Origin: Microbotryum silenes-acaulis
Taxonomy: Eukaryota; Basidiomycota; Microbotryomycetes; Microbotryales; Microbotryaceae
Length of the DNA: 64,000 bases
Direction: 5' to 3'
Assembly (NCBI GenBank): GCA_003665825.1
Contig: QPFY01000009.1
Span: forward strand, 806,001-870,000
A program made the translations under genes and the position numbers. This document shows, in pieces, positions 22,729-35,174 of the stretch. Below the pieces are notes generated by a model, which was not told the origin of the DNA, made no database searches, and saw only the letters and a list, made by a program, of their open reading frames with translations. Numbering within the stretch: the stretch's first letter is position 1; the number at the start of each line of letters is the position of its first letter.

Positions 22729-23811
22729 TCATGAATCCTCTGGACTGGCGACATCGTATAATCCCCGAGTTCCTGCGAGGCCAGGCTCTTCGCGGAGGAG
22801 CGAATTCGACTGCAGATCCCGCTTGGTTTTGGCCCTATACATCCAAGTTTGAATGCAGAGCAGCATGTCGACCGAAAGCTGAAACAGGGCGCATATCTGT
22901 GCCACGAGTGGGATAGAAGAGAGGTTCAGATGGGAGCCTCGCGGTATCGGACCCGACCCCAGGAGCAACTTCGAAGCGCGGCCTACGAACCTTGAAGGCC
23001 GGGCCATTGTTCTCAGTTGCGAAAAAGTAGATCGTCTTGATAAGATCGCCACCGGCCCAACCGAACAAGACCGTGTAGCGAAATCCGGCCGTCGACCTGC
23101 GCTCATAATTGACGAGCACTTGCGGGATTGGCAAGGTCGCTTCAGACCCGAGGGCGACGAAGCCGAGCAGGTCGACGTAAAATGGGATCCAGTGTAGGGT
23201 TAGGAAAAGGAGGCAATGTACCGCAATGATCCCGGCAATGCATTCGAGATAGCTGCCGAACGAGACCCATTGCCACAGCTTGAAGGGTCGATGATCAACA
23301 CGAGACGTCGAGATGGGTTCCTCGCTCACGGCCTGATGAAGCCCTTCCGTCTCTTGCAGCGACCTCGGGTCGATTACATCGCGCTTCTCGCGAAAGAGGA
23401 GACAGACGTATAGCAACGCCAGTTGAGCGGCGATCATCAACAGCGACTATAGCGAGTGTCAAGTGGAGGTGATGGGTTGGTTACATGGGCAAGCGAACCG
23501 GGGGTGGGGCGACGGTGCGGGGAGTGACGTGACGAACGAGGGCGTGTGGGAGTATGGACACGTTATCAGTGCTATGAGCGATTGGCGTGAGAAGAGATCC
23601 GAGATCGTACCTGGACCAGGAGCGCCAGTTGGAACCGAGCTCCCAGCCAATAAAAGCACCGCGTGATGTTGGCAAAGAGCAAGACCCCCGGGACATCCGT
23701 GCTGAATCCGGCCGAGGATCGTTTGCGAATGATGGAGACGAATTGATCACTGTAGGCCAACGGCGGACCGACGGCCATAGCCACCGCAGCTAGGGTCGCT
23801 GACCATCCCAT
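22729..23811 (-). CDS. ANY1: PQ-loop repeat membrane protein (ANY1 / SLC66A2 family)
   Basis: Multi-pass PQ-loop protein; yeast Any1 and human SLC66A2 act at Golgi/endosomes and influence phospholipid asymmetry. Exons 23611-23811, 22991-23446 and 22729-22896 (all phase 0) give 274 residues. The first PQ-loop is GPPLAYSDQFVSIIRKRSS followed by GFSTDVPGVLLFANI; the second is LPIPQVLVNYERRSTAGF followed by GWAGGDLIKTIYF. The last exon resumes ICALFQLSVDMLLCIQTW. The last intron starts with the unusual donor GTTCGT. An in-frame Met at 23895 would add 28 residues before MGWSATL; I prefer the shorter start. Divergent from the heme lyase gene. Confidence 0.88.
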
Positions 23812-24210
23812 CCAGCTCGAATTCGTTCTGTGGACGACGCTAGGGTGATGCTGATAGCAGCGCGTGGGACGGCGTGACCGAGTCGGAGAGGCCACCTGCA
23901 GGATCGGAGCCGGGCAGTAGCCGGGCTCACCTGGCCTTAATACTTGAGTCTATAGCTAGCCCTGGCCGGGATATGTTCAGTAGACATACAAAAATGACAA
24001 ACGAGCTAGACCGTTTACTTTCGCTCTATTTTTTTTGAGTCCTCGCACAGAGATATGCAAGACCGAGCGAGGCCAATATCCGGCGGAATATCGATCTATC
24101 GCAAGCTTTCGCAGATTGTCGCCGACACTCTTTCGGAGCGACGGCTGACTGACTACCTTCGCAACAGGCTTCACCTTTAAGCAGCTTTCACGCACATCAC
24201 CAACTTGCAG
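23812..24210. promoter_or_regulatory. Divergent promoter, ANY1 / CYC3
   Basis: A space of about 400 bases between divergent start codons. I see no further gene in it. A run of eight T (about 24030) is the only simple feature. Confidence 0.5.
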
Positions 24211-25463
24211 ATGGGCGCAGCACAGTCGAGCTCTACATCGGACCCTACAACTTCAGCCTCAAAGCCCTCAGCCGTACCAGCGGGATGCCCGATGCATGAG
24301 CCCTCCAAGGTGTCAGACGCCGTAGACGAACTGGTTGCCACCAAGGACTCACCGCGGCCGACATCGTGCCCTGTCGATCATGCCTCGCTGCAGCGCCTCA
24401 GCGGGACAACCCCCCGAACACGGCCCCAGGGCGAGCTCAACCCGACAAACAATATCCCTGAGCTAGCACAAGCCCCTTCGCCCGGCCAAAAGATGGCGCT
24501 TCCACTCGAACGCACCATGTCCTCGATCCCCAAACCCAGCGCCGGCGCCGGTTCCGCTGCCGGGCCATCCGCCTGTCCGGTCGCGCATGGCAGCGGAGAC
24601 TCTGCGCCCGCACCGACCAAACCTGATCAATGGGAATATCCGAGCCCCCAGCAGTTCTATAATGCGCTCGTCCGGAAAGGATGGGAAACCCCCGAGGAGT
24701 CGGTGGAGATAATGGTCGATATTCACAATTGGATCAACGAGGAGGCGTGGGCGCAGGTTCGCAGGTGGGAAGAGAAGCACGATGGGTACGTGCGCAACAA
24801 GCAGTGCGATCATCACCACCAACTACTGGGAACAAAACTGATCTGGGGGGGTTGGGGGCCGACTCTTGCAGCGGATCACGGTCGATGCTAGCGCGATTCC
24901 AAGGTCGACCACAAGATCTTTCACCGAAAGCGCGATACCATCTGATGATGGGGAAACTGTTCCCAAACTACTATGGGTACGTGGTTGGCACCAATTCGTT
25001 TCCCTGGTGATGTAATCGTGCTGAAGGCGGAGCAATCTGTTGAACAGATCGGTCAAGCCATTCGACCGACATGACTGGCTCGTGCATCGCCCCATCCCGC
25101 GAGACGCATCTTCGGGATTCACCGCACCCTCCTCAACCCAAAACTACACCGAGCATCGATGTGAGTGGTGCATGCTGTCCGATCAAACCTGGTGTTGATG
25201 TGGCCTTTGAGCCCCCTTGCTTACGGCTCGAGTGGCTCGCGGCTCTCCTCGCAGATGTGATCGACTATTACTCGCTTCCCGAAGACGCGCAAGGGAACCC
25301 AGTCTTCTCGCTAGACGTGCGGCCTGCCGTCGACTCGGTCGAAGCCGTGCAGGATCGCTTGGCTGAATGGTGGAAGGTCAAAAAGGAGGCGTGGATGTCG
25401 GGCTCGGGGGCGTCGGTATCGACGCCCGACTCATCGCCTGGTGTTCGGGTGCAGGAGAGCTAA
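24211..25463 (+). CDS. CYC3: Holocytochrome c synthase (cytochrome c heme lyase)
   Basis: Attaches heme to the CXXCH of cytochrome c in the mitochondrial intermembrane space. The N-terminus MGAAQSS is followed by heme-regulatory-type CP motifs: CPMHEP, CPVDH and CPVAH. The core has WEYPSPQQFYNALVRKGW, IMVDIHNWINEEAW and RRWEEKHDG. After intron 1 the sequence resumes with LARFQGRPQDLSPKAR; after intron 2, PFDRHDWLVHRP; after intron 3, YVIDYYSLPED and PVFSLDVRPAVDS. All segments are in the family order and splice in frame. Three CP motifs are visible. The C-terminal Ser-rich tail ends at 25463. It is unclear from sequence alone whether it serves both cytochromes c and c1. Confidence 0.93.
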
Positions 25464-26802
25464 ACTAGCAATGGGTCTCCGGCGGGGCCCGTCAGTAGTG
25501 CCGGTATGTAAAAAAATTGTAACCAGTAAAGAGCCCCTCTCATTGCAACCTACGCAAATCGCGCAATGCTTGCGGTGTCGACGTTGGAAGTGTCGTCGTC
25601 GCGCTCGACCCCAACTCGAACTTGCTTGTCCTGCGTCGGTGTGCCAAGCTATAGTATGCCTCGCGCCGCTACGAAACAGGAGAAGTTACCCGATAGGATG
25701 TTCCGGCTCCAGTGGTCTGATGGCAGATCGAGAAGGTGGCCAGATCGGACTCCAAGTCAAATCAAATTTTCAATTTCCAAAAGGCCGTGGCAACTCCCTC
25801 AGCTTAGTGTCTGCCCGGCTCGGGCCCTTTCTATCTTGAATAACCGGATGCGTCTTTTATAAAGTGTAGCGAGTTTTGGCTACTACAGAGAGGCCAAAGG
25901 CCAGTCACCAGTGTTGAAGCACTGGATCCACTGGAGGCTCTAACGTCGCGGCTAAGCGCGACGCCCCCGCAGAGCGTGCCCACTGCGCGTTGCGCCGCGC
26001 GCCGACAACGGGCCCGGCGTCGAAGGGCGGTAAGCCTGGTCTGGCCTGGTGGTGCGCCTGTGGCTCGCTCGAAAATTGCTGGGCCAAAGGGGGGAGGGAC
26101 GGAGGCGCGCTGACGGGCCTGATGTCTGTTTTACCTCTTTCCCGTCCACGCACCATAGGTAAGGCTTCATGAACCATACGGTCATCTCTTCGTTCAGACC
26201 ATCCGCACCCCTCCCATCACACCCACTTTCGATCCGACTCGACCGTATCGCTGTAGGCGCTCTAGTCCGCGCACTGTGTTGCCCGAGCCCTTTTTTTCGA
26301 CGGCGCTGTAGCCGGCTGGGATGGACGACACATCGACTCGACCGCCGCTTCGGGCCCGCTTTATATCTGGTGTTGCCAACACATGCCGTTTGGACAGCAG
26401 GGGACGGGGTACATCGAGCGGGAGACGGAGGATGTGCGATGCGATGGATCGGGGCGGCGGCGCACCGACGTCGCAGGACGCACCGCAGTGGGCGCCGGAG
26501 TGTTCTGCCCCGCCCGTGCACCACCAGCCAGCACAGCACCTGCGACGGTCGCAGCATCCTCGGTCTCCTCGCGCCATCGGCATTCCCGCCGTCGACCGTC
26601 GCCATGCACCACCACCACCGGCATGCAATATTCGCTTTCTTCATTTTTGGGACCTCCATCGACCCCCCGTGTGCGACTCGATGGCTTGCCCGAATCGTCG
26701 CGCATTGAACGAGTCTGGTTCCCGCGCGAAGCTCGTCATAAGACTGTTGAGACTGACAGACACATCTTGCCTCTGCCCGCGTTCTTTTGTCTGACAGCCA
26801 TT
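25464..26802. other. 1.3-kb region upstream of uS19 gene
   Basis: No supported gene. From about 25950 to 26790 the DNA is GC-rich and has long overlapping open frames on both strands, but none resembles a known protein and none shows convincing splice sites. The right end should be the ribosomal-protein promoter. A long non-coding leader or a fast-evolving gene is possible. Confidence 0.4.
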
Positions 26803-27581
26803 ATGAACGCTGACGAAATCGCCGCCGAGAACCGCCGAAAGCGCACCTTCAAGAAGTTCACCTACCGTGGTGTCGAGGTCAGTGTCGTGGCCGCTTCCTC
26901 TTGCCCGCACCACGCCTGCGCCGCCCCCGCCGCCGCTTCCTGCCCGCCGCGCATTGCCAACATACGACAACACAAGGCGCCGAACTAACCCAACCGTTAC
27001 ACGCTGTTCCACAGCTTTCTCAATTACTCGACCTCGACTCGGCGGCGTTCACCGAGCTCGTCCATGCCCGTGCTCGCAGACGTTTCCAACGTGGCTTGAA
27101 GCGCAAGCCTATGGCGCTCATGAAGAAGTTGCGAACGGCCAAGAAGGATGCCCCCGCCGGCGAGAAGCCCGCAGTTGTCAAGACCCACTTGCGCAACATG
27201 ATCATCGTCCCCGAGATGATTGGCTCAGTCGTCGGTATCTACAACGGAAAGGTCTTCAGTAAGTCTCTTGCCCTCCCGAACCGGCGCCCTCCTCCAACTG
27301 CCAATTACCTCCAACTATTGGCTTTCCCCGGTGCTCACCATGCCCTACCGTCCTGACTTGCTCAGACGCTGTCGAGATCAAGCCCGAAATGGTTGGTTTC
27401 TACTTGGCCGAGTTCTCCATCTCTTACAAGCCCGTGCGCCACGGTCGCCCCGGTATCGGTGCTACCCACTCGTCCCGATTCGTAAGTTTCTTCGAGCGCC
27501 GCCATGACCTAGGCATGCGAAGCAAGTGTCAGATCCTGACGCTATGTGACCCACGGCGTCCCACAGATCCCTCTCAAGTAA
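26803..27581 (+). CDS. RPS15: 40S ribosomal protein uS19 (S15)
   Basis: Small-subunit head protein of the cytosolic ribosome. Exons 26803-26877, 27015-27258, 27366-27481 and 27567-27581 give 149 residues, the usual length. Motifs: [83 protein letters not shown]. The last exon encodes only IPLK and the stop. Introns are in all the junctions where family sequence would otherwise break. Intron 1 uses a GTCAGT donor. Confidence 0.97.
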
Positions 27582-28086
27582 TCGTGGAGTACGATCATTG
27601 GCTGGGAGGAGGAACGATACGCATTCGGGGGGAGGGTCTGTTCCCATTGCATTCACAGCGTGTTGATGCAATGAGCACAAAAAAAGAGCGACGCTTTTTT
27701 CCTGCATTCTCGGCGTCCAGTCCCATTGTCGTGTTCCGAGAGACATTCCAAACGTGCTGCCTGCCATGACTCTTGCATGATCGCATCTTTCAAGGTGGAG
27801 CCGGTAATTCATTACACACTGACGAGACTTGCCAAAAAGAACATTCTAACGAGTGTGCGCTACCACATAATAAAAAGAAGTGTCCCAGGAACTGAGCAGT
27901 TTGCGAAAAGAGGAAAGAAACTCTTGCGACGTAGAATGCCACAAGTGTGCGGCGGGCAGGAAGAGGACCGGCGCAAGTGGAGCTAGAAATGGCAGTAGAC
28001 GAAATCTAGGGTTGATCGCAACAGTCAGATGAGACAGACAGACCTATCACTGACAAGGCAATGGTCAAGCTAAGGAATCTGAGCTC
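27582..28086. other. Convergent intergenic region, RPS15 / TPT carrier
   Basis: I see no gene in these 505 bases. They should carry the two 3' untranslated regions and poly(A) sites. Confidence 0.45.
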
Positions 28087-30493
28087 TTAGAGGTATCGAA
28101 CACTCGATTGAACCGGCGCTGGTGGCATCGTGGCGGCTGAAATTCGCGGAGACGTCACGCTGTGGTGCACAGCCGAGCGTTCCCAAGACCGTCTCCCAGG
28201 GGGATTCTCGGGGGCAGGCTGTAAGCCCCGAGATACAGCCGTGCTCAACGGAACCTCGTAACGATTTTGCTGCGGTCGGGGCGGCATGGCGTGGCTCGCA
28301 CTGGGCGGATGGGCCGTCGGCGGGCCTTGTGACGGCGATAAATGTGGATGAGACCCGGGTGCAGGCACGACAGGAACTACGTATTGAGACGCATGGGGAG
28401 GTGGTACGTGGCCGAGGCCGAGGCCATTGGAATAGGGAGCCGGCACCGAATTCGCCCCCCCTCCGACCTGTGTGAGGATGCCTAGACCGCCGGGTGGCGG
28501 GGTGGGCGTGTTGAGATCGCGAGCGTCGGCTGCGGTCGTCGGCAAGAACATCTCTTGACGCTTTTCGACTTGGCCACGCTTGCGTTCCCCCTTGTCGACG
28601 TCCGACTTTGCGCGATTGTACATCCAGAGGCCCCCGAACGTCATCGTCATGCCCATGCCCTGAATCAATGTCACTTTTTGGCCCGACCAGATGATCGCGA
28701 TGCAGATGACGGCGATGCGCTTGACCAGCGACGCGATCGAGTAGGTAACGGGGGACGTTCGCGCAAGAATTGAGAACGCAATGAGGTTCTGGGCAAAGTG
28801 CACGGTTCCGTTGAGAAAGAAGTTGAAAGCGAGACTGGCCGCCGTCCCAGGGGGCGCGTTCGCGAGCGCAGGCGGTGTAGGTCGAAAGAGCAGCGCCCAC
28901 CCATCAGAGTAGAGCCAGATCGGGATCATGAGCACGAAGGCCATCCCGGACGAATAAAAGAGTAGGTTGAGTTTGTCGAGTTTGCCGCTATTAGGCCCGC
29001 CAGTGTTGACATGCGCGCCCGTACTCGATTCTTTGGGCAGTAACTTCTTGGAAAAAATGTTTTGAGAGACGAAAACGAGCGTTGATCCGAGTGCACACAA
29101 GAAACCGACGGCATTGGCGCGCAGATCGAAGGAGCATGCCAACATGACGCCGACAGTTAAAGGCAGCAACGCGAGGTAGGTCGCTGAGCTATAGCTGACG
29201 CGGAACAGCATTGCATAGGCCATCACGGTGAAGAGTGGCGACAAGGCCTGCACGCAATTAACAGATCGCGTTAGAAAGGGCGAGGCGGGGCGAACGAGCC
29301 TGCGCGCACGTGTGGAGGGAGATTCACGGACCTTGATTGTGTGCACGGTGCTGACAGGCACTCGCGCGATAGCCATACTGGAGAATACGTGCCCGGCGAT
29401 TTGGAAAAGACTCATCATGAGCGTTCCTTGGAACATGGCGCGCGACGGCTTCCGAATGCCAAATCCTTTGATGGGCATGCTCCCGCGTCGGGACGTCAGC
29501 CCACCCCCACCGGTCGAAGCGGAAGATACGGCGACCCTCTCCCGGACTGCGAGTATGACCACACAATAGGAAGCCACAAAGGCGAACTGAACTATTGTCA
29601 AAGTGACCTGCGAAAAAAAATAAATGATTGCGTAAGAGACGACAAACAATCTCGGTCAGAACTTGGAGCAAGAGCATCGCAGGGTTGGCCGTTGGTTGAG
29701 AGACTGACAGGATAGCGGAACCGCGTCAAGATGCTCTTGCCCGTGTTGGACGACATGGCCGAGCTCATGTACCATGCCAAGCACAGCAAGATAAAAGGCA
29801 CGCTCTCGCGAACGGACGAGAGCGCGGATTGAACCAGAGGCGTCTCGCTCGACGGGGCGCTCGGTTTTGTGGTCGAGGAGATGATGGAATGTTTGGCTTG
29901 AGCGAATGAGCGGGCCAGGAAGGACGAAAGTGGAGTATCGGCATCCTTGGAGGACAACATCGAGCCATTGGACTGCTGGGATGATCGGTAATTCGGATAC
30001 GCGCTGGATTCGTAGAGCGACGATGGGACATGCTGCGTGTCCTTGACGTCTGTGCATTGACGAAGGTGCGCCAGCTGGCGAGAGAGTCAGCGGAGGAGGT
30101 CGCATCGCACACACCCCTGTCGTCCCCCTTGGGTAAGTTGCCCACGGCGTGGCCCAATTTATGCTGGATCCAGACAGCTTGGGACACGGCATGCCAAGCC
30201 GTCTGTGATCACTCCGTCGCACACCGACGCGAGGGGTTCGCCAGCCCGTCACGCGCCAAGCGCCATCACCGCCGATGCAAAGGGGACGAAAGAACACGCA
30301 GGGACTGACCAGAATGATAGTTGGACGGCTGGGGTGGGTACTCGCTACCCGGAGTGGATACTGGCGGGAATTGTTGGCGCTGGCGAGCGAGTTCGTGCGA
30401 GTTGGCCACGCCGGACGAGCCAGCGCCAGCCCCTGCGCCGGCCGAGCTCGATAGCGCGAATCGGCCCGCAGTCGCAAGCGTCGAGCTGGCCAT
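28087..30493 (-). CDS. SLY41: TPT-family sugar-phosphate/nucleotide-sugar transporter (Sly41-like)
   Basis: Multi-pass carrier of the triose-phosphate transporter family; yeast Sly41 acts at the ER/Golgi. Exons 30310-30493, 29709-30049, 29332-29607 and 28087-29247 give 653 residues. A Ser/Ala/Gly-rich N-tail precedes SSNTGKSILTRFRYPVTLTI, the family signature formed across intron 2. Further motifs: ARVPVSTVHTIKALSPLF (across intron 3), CALGSTLVFVSQNIFSKK, and ILARTSPVTYSIASLVKR. A Pro/His-rich cytosolic tail of about 180 residues follows the last helix. Introns 1 and 2 use GTCAGT donors. The start at 30493 was chosen because the frame joins exon 2 cleanly; an internal Met at 29960 is less likely. 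Exact substrate cannot be told. Confidence 0.85.
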
Positions 30494-30857
30494 CGCCGAT
30501 GGGTGCGGTGACCGTTCCCCGCTTCGTAGACGGTGCGAGCGCTTCACGGCCGACGCAGATGAGCACACACACACACACGAGCACGCACGCACGCACGCAC
30601 AACGGCAAAGTCGGAGCTTGACGTGGGGTGGCAAGCGGTGACTGCGAAGGTGCGCGCGGGGTTCGCGAGGCACGGCGCGTGTCCCCCCCTCACCGGCCTC
30701 ACCCCAAACAAGCGCAAGAACTCGCAAGATCGATTACCGATCGGCCTCCTTTGCGATTAGGCATTTCACCGTGTCGGCGCCTGGTTTGGCGCGGGTAGTC
30801 GGCGGGTGGGATTAGTCGCATCCCCCGCTGTGCCAATCAATCAATCGCACGAACAGC
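30494..30857. promoter_or_regulatory. Divergent promoter, TPT carrier / MMTAG2-like
   Basis: 364 bases between divergent starts. Near 30568-30600 is a (CA)n/(GCAC)n microsatellite. No other element is clear. Confidence 0.5.
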
Positions 30858-32046
30858 ATGTATAACCCCGTCCGGTAAGTCGAATCCTGACCGGTCTACC
30901 TGCTCCGAGCGCATGGAGAGGCTCATGCTGACACTAGTGCATGATTCATGTCTTTTGGCAGTGGAGGTACTCGGTTCGTGCTTTGCTTCATCCGTGGCAT
31001 GCGCTGCGCCGCGGGGGGACCGACCTTGAAATTCAAACTAACAATCTGCATTGATCAAATCAACTCGAACCTGGCAATAGAGGTGGTCAGGGGGACTTCA
31101 AATGGTCTGACGTAGCAGCGGTAAGTACCGCGTTCGCTCGCTACTTCACACCCTTGCCCGATTCACCAACCCACGAGACCTCGGTTGTTCACCCGGGATT
31201 AGGACAAAGATCGAGAACATTACCTCGGACACTCGATCCTCGCCCCTGTTGGTAGATGGCAGAGCGGGCGCGACCTAACGTGGTATAACAAGGACAAGGA
31301 CCAGACCCAGGACGAGATTGAGCGACAACGCCGTCGCGAATTGCGCAAGATCAAGGAGGCCGAAGAGGATGCTCTCGCTCTCGCCTTGTCAGTGCGAACG
31401 GCCATCTTGTACCGTAAGAAGGTGCCTCGGAGATCTAACCCTTGGTCTCCCTATGCGCTTGCGATGCCGAGTTAGAGGGTACGCCCCTGCGGTGCGCAAA
31501 CCTTCGCCCCCGTTCGGTCAATCGCCTTCAGCTCCTCGGGACGACAGTGTCGACCCGCACGAGAAGGCTCTCGCAAAAGAAGCAAGAAACAGGGAAAAGG
31601 AGCGGAAAAGATTGGAGAAAGAAGCCCGCCGCGCCGAACGCGCCATCAAGAGGGAGGAGAGGAGCCGCCACGAACCGTCTTCCCATGACCGGCATCGACA
31701 TTCTTCGCATGCCCAGCATCAGCGGCCCCGCGAAAGCTCGCCGCGACACAGGAGCACCGATGCATCCTCGCCCCGGAGTCGACATCGCCTGGAGGAGGAG
31801 GCCCGTTACAGCAACGACTTGCGTCGGCGACCCGATAGTGGCCAACATGGTAGTGACAGGAACGAACCCGATCGCCGTGCCAGGCTAGCATACCCCGAGG
31901 ACCGACGATCAAACTACCGGACACACGCTTGTGAGGAACCAGATCGAAGACATCGTTCCAATGAGCGGGATGTTGGTCGTCATTATGAGCACGACAGGCC
32001 TTCTTCACGGCAACGAAGCCGTTCTCCAGTCCGACCTCGGTCGTAA
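30858..32046 (+). CDS. MMTAG2-like nuclear protein (multiple myeloma tumour-associated 2 family)
   Basis: Conserved eukaryotic family of unknown biochemical role, basic and probably nuclear. Exons 30858-30874, 30962-30973, 31081-31120, 31203-31387 and 31476-32046 give 274 residues. Splicing yields [20 protein letters not shown], the family's N-terminal signature, then [29 protein letters not shown] and the [20 protein letters not shown] helix. Exon 2 is only 12 bases. The rest is Arg/Ser/His/Asp-rich disordered sequence ending [13 protein letters not shown], like the RS-type tail of splicing-linked proteins. Intron 4 uses a GTCAGT donor. Confidence 0.88.
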
Positions 32047-32859
32047 GATGGACCGGACTTTTCGCATCTTCTAGCAGGAGGACTTGTTGTACCAAGAAAC
32101 AGAGATTACTTCGCATTTTTTTTTCGAACACGGCTGGAAGTCATCCGCCAGTGCCAGTGACCGGGGGCCACAGGGGGTTGTGCTAGGGCGATTACAGATT
32201 TGCGCACACGCTCATATCTGGAAGGAATGCGAACATGATAAAAGGCAGCTCTTGATGAAGAGCAAAATCGATACGCATACCCTGTACTAGACTCCGCCAA
32301 CGTTTTCTGTCACGAGCTGCTCCGGCATATCCAGCATTGTTTGGCGAGCGCCGAGTCTTCGCCTGCATGGGGCGTATTCTGAACCTTGCAAACGGAGACT
32401 TGGTACGAATTCCAGAGATACTGCTCTTTAACTTCGGGATCAAGAGCAGCACAGACCGATGACGACGCTCCTTGTTCGAGCGGGATGAAGGTGCCAACGA
32501 ACGGCTTCGAGTACCAGCTCTTGTATAGCCGGGGACGTAGATAGCTATAGACGCGCTGGGCGTGGCGGATCTGCGGCCCGTGACTGATCTCCCACCCTGT
32601 TGCCTCGATGAAGCATTCGGTATAGGGATCTCCATGCCAGAACTGGGCGTATATAATCGCAATTGGTGTTTCAGACCGATACCGATGCGTTCTCTGCGCC
32701 GCGCACTCTACTACAGGGTCATCTTGGCCACGCCCACGTTACAAACCTTGAGAGGATCAAAGACTAAAACCCCGCTGACCACCCGATAGAGCGGCACCAG
32801 GCGTACATGATTTTACAACAAATTTCGTCTATCAAGCGCTCGACCGGAGGGTAAACTAT
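32047..32859. other. Convergent intergenic region, MMTAG2-like / TFB2
   Basis: I see no supported gene in about 0.8 kb. A 156-codon minus frame at 32192-32662 has no family likeness and is probably chance. Confidence 0.4.
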
Positions 32860-35174
32860 CTACGCTCCTCCAGCATTGCCGCCTCCTGCCGCTATTATCC
32901 TCCGTTTGATAAATTCCCTAGCGTACCGAAGAGATTAATACTCAGTGACATACTCATTTGCGCGCGGCTGAGCCCCATGGCCGCGAAGACAAGGGGAACA
33001 TACCTTAGTTGTGCATGTCCGTCCACTGTGACAAACATCTTGCGAGCCGAGGGCAATTCCCACAGCATTGCTCCAAGATCGCGCGCGTAGTTCGCCACTA
33101 ACTCGTAATCTGAGGAGGCGAGGAAATCGTCGTATAGGTACCCTACGATACATGCGTACGAGGTCAGCAAGCAGTTCTATTCCCAATTGTTGCTTCGTCA
33201 TGACTCGGTGCCCACCTTCGGAGGTCTGCACCCGCTGTCCCTCTTGCTCCCACAAACGGATCTGATCCACGACCGTCGTTGGGAGAATGGAGGCTGCACC
33301 CTCCTTGATCGCATCGGCACGCATCTGGGGGTGCGCGCGACTGGAGAGGTAAGAGATGATTTGTGTTGCTGTGATACCATTAGAAAGCCCCCGTCTAATG
33401 CTGTCGCGTGTGATATGGCCGGTAACGAAATTCGGGAAGCGATTCTTGAGATGCACGAACAAGTTCAGCACCGCAATCTGCAGCGGATTCGAGGTATATG
33501 CGTACACCTTGTAGTTGGTCTCGAGTACTACAAAGCCGCGTTCTTCGTCGGCATGTCGAGAAGAAACAAGCGGCGGGGCCGAGGATGTCAAGGTCGTCGC
33601 CAAACGTGTAGGGTAGTACGCGTCTGAAGCACCGGTCGGCCGATACACAAGCCCGTAGTCGCACAGATCCTGCAGCACGCCTTTCTCCATTGTTGACAGA
33701 TTCCGCGCCGAGTAACCCTAGAGCCGTACAGCGCGCAAAGCATGAGCAACACTCAATGCGATCGGCCCTAAAAGTACCGCTCGCGAAAGCTTACTCGACC
33801 GAGTTCCATGGAGGCCAGCATGAACAAGAACCGAAGAACCTCGACAACATCCTGCAAGTAATCAGCATCTCTTCAGCAGCGCATTAAGCTTCGCGCCCTG
33901 AAACAGGCTGCCCAAGTTCCACAGGCCAACTGACAGGTGCTTCATCTAGATATTGTAGCAACAAATCCCAGAGCTGTGTGTTGATGTCCTCGAGCAGAAA
34001 TTGGAATCCGGGCGAGGTAATCGAGAGTGTCCTCGGCGAGTTTGGACTGCAAAATATTCCGCGTGCCAGTATCAGCACGTTGTTTCCCCACTCTCTAATG
34101 CATCACAAGATCGAGGCCACCCACGCCGCAGTCATCAGTCCACGTTTCATGAGCAAGTTCAACACGCCATCGGAAGGTCGCTGAATTCCCGGAATCGAGG
34201 AGCCGACCATGAAATGCTGGATCATCTGCGGATTGAACAGGGTGTAGTGTCAGCTTCTACGCCCAAAATTAAGAATCGAACGGGGTCGATTGATACGCAA
34301 TCGACTTACCTCCCACTGCGTCTCGGCGTACTGATCGAGGAACGTCGGAGTCACTTGAGCATCCTCTTCCCCGCTGGGATCACCGAAGGAGCCGCGGGAA
34401 CCCCTTAGTTGGCCATATGTCGCGCAAAGTCAGCAAATGATTACTTGCTCCCAGCAGCTACCCACCCACACGGCCACTTACCCCCCCGTTAATGCCATCT
34501 TCAAACTCGCTCGAAAGCGTGCTCCCAGCTGCACCTCGCGGTCAAGATGGGCCGTTGCCTGTGGGTCCGAAGGGCGCGAGAATTGTTCGGCGAGGATGTG
34601 CAATCGAGCAAGCGCGCTCAACGTCATGTCAAGATGCCTGTGCGTGGTTGTGTGCGTGTGAGTCACGTATGAACCCTGAGCGAGATCCCCCAAGTTTGCG
34701 GTGACACACCTCCGCTCGCCGTCTCGGCCACCGTCGCTTCGCCGCTGTCGAATCCACAAAGCAAGATCGCTGTACGTCACTGGCCGGTCGTACCACAACA
34801 TATCGAGTACGACATGTCGTGCCGTCTCGGGTAGCAGCCTGCTCGGGTCGTTTCATGGCAACCTTGTGTCAGCTCTACTCGAGACCGATACGTGAGTTCG
34901 CACACCGACCCCAACGTCATCGCCGGGCGACACCTGACTTTGACCGAAAGGAGCTTCGGATGAAGAACACGTACCTGAAGATACAGAGACAACTTGAGGG
35001 CGACTCGTACAGACGACCCATCATCATCGGCGACAGGCGATCCAGAAACGACAGCACACGCGACCAGTCCTGTCCCCCTGCAGCCCCACCACCACCACCA
35101 CCACCACCCGCGCCACCACCGGACGAACTCGTTCTAGTGCCAGGAGCGATCGCATGCATCGTCGAGTTGGCCAT
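32860..35174 (-). CDS. TFB2: TFIIH core subunit Tfb2 (p52/GTF2H4)
   Basis: Scaffold subunit that activates the XPB/Ssl2 ATPase in transcription and nucleotide-excision repair. The N-terminus has a Gly-rich insertion (residues about 20-35) and then [13 protein letters not shown]. Later exons carry [108 protein letters not shown], and the C-terminal Tfb5-binding region [20 protein letters not shown]. The last intron sits after HAQLR; the final exon gives [18 protein letters not shown]. It has many introns; some internal boundaries were not resolved. Confidence 0.93.

Noticed and set aside
32192..32662. Minus-strand 156-codon frame downstream of the MMTAG2-like gene
   Set aside because: No family likeness, no splice partners, and it lies in a region expected to be two 3' ends.
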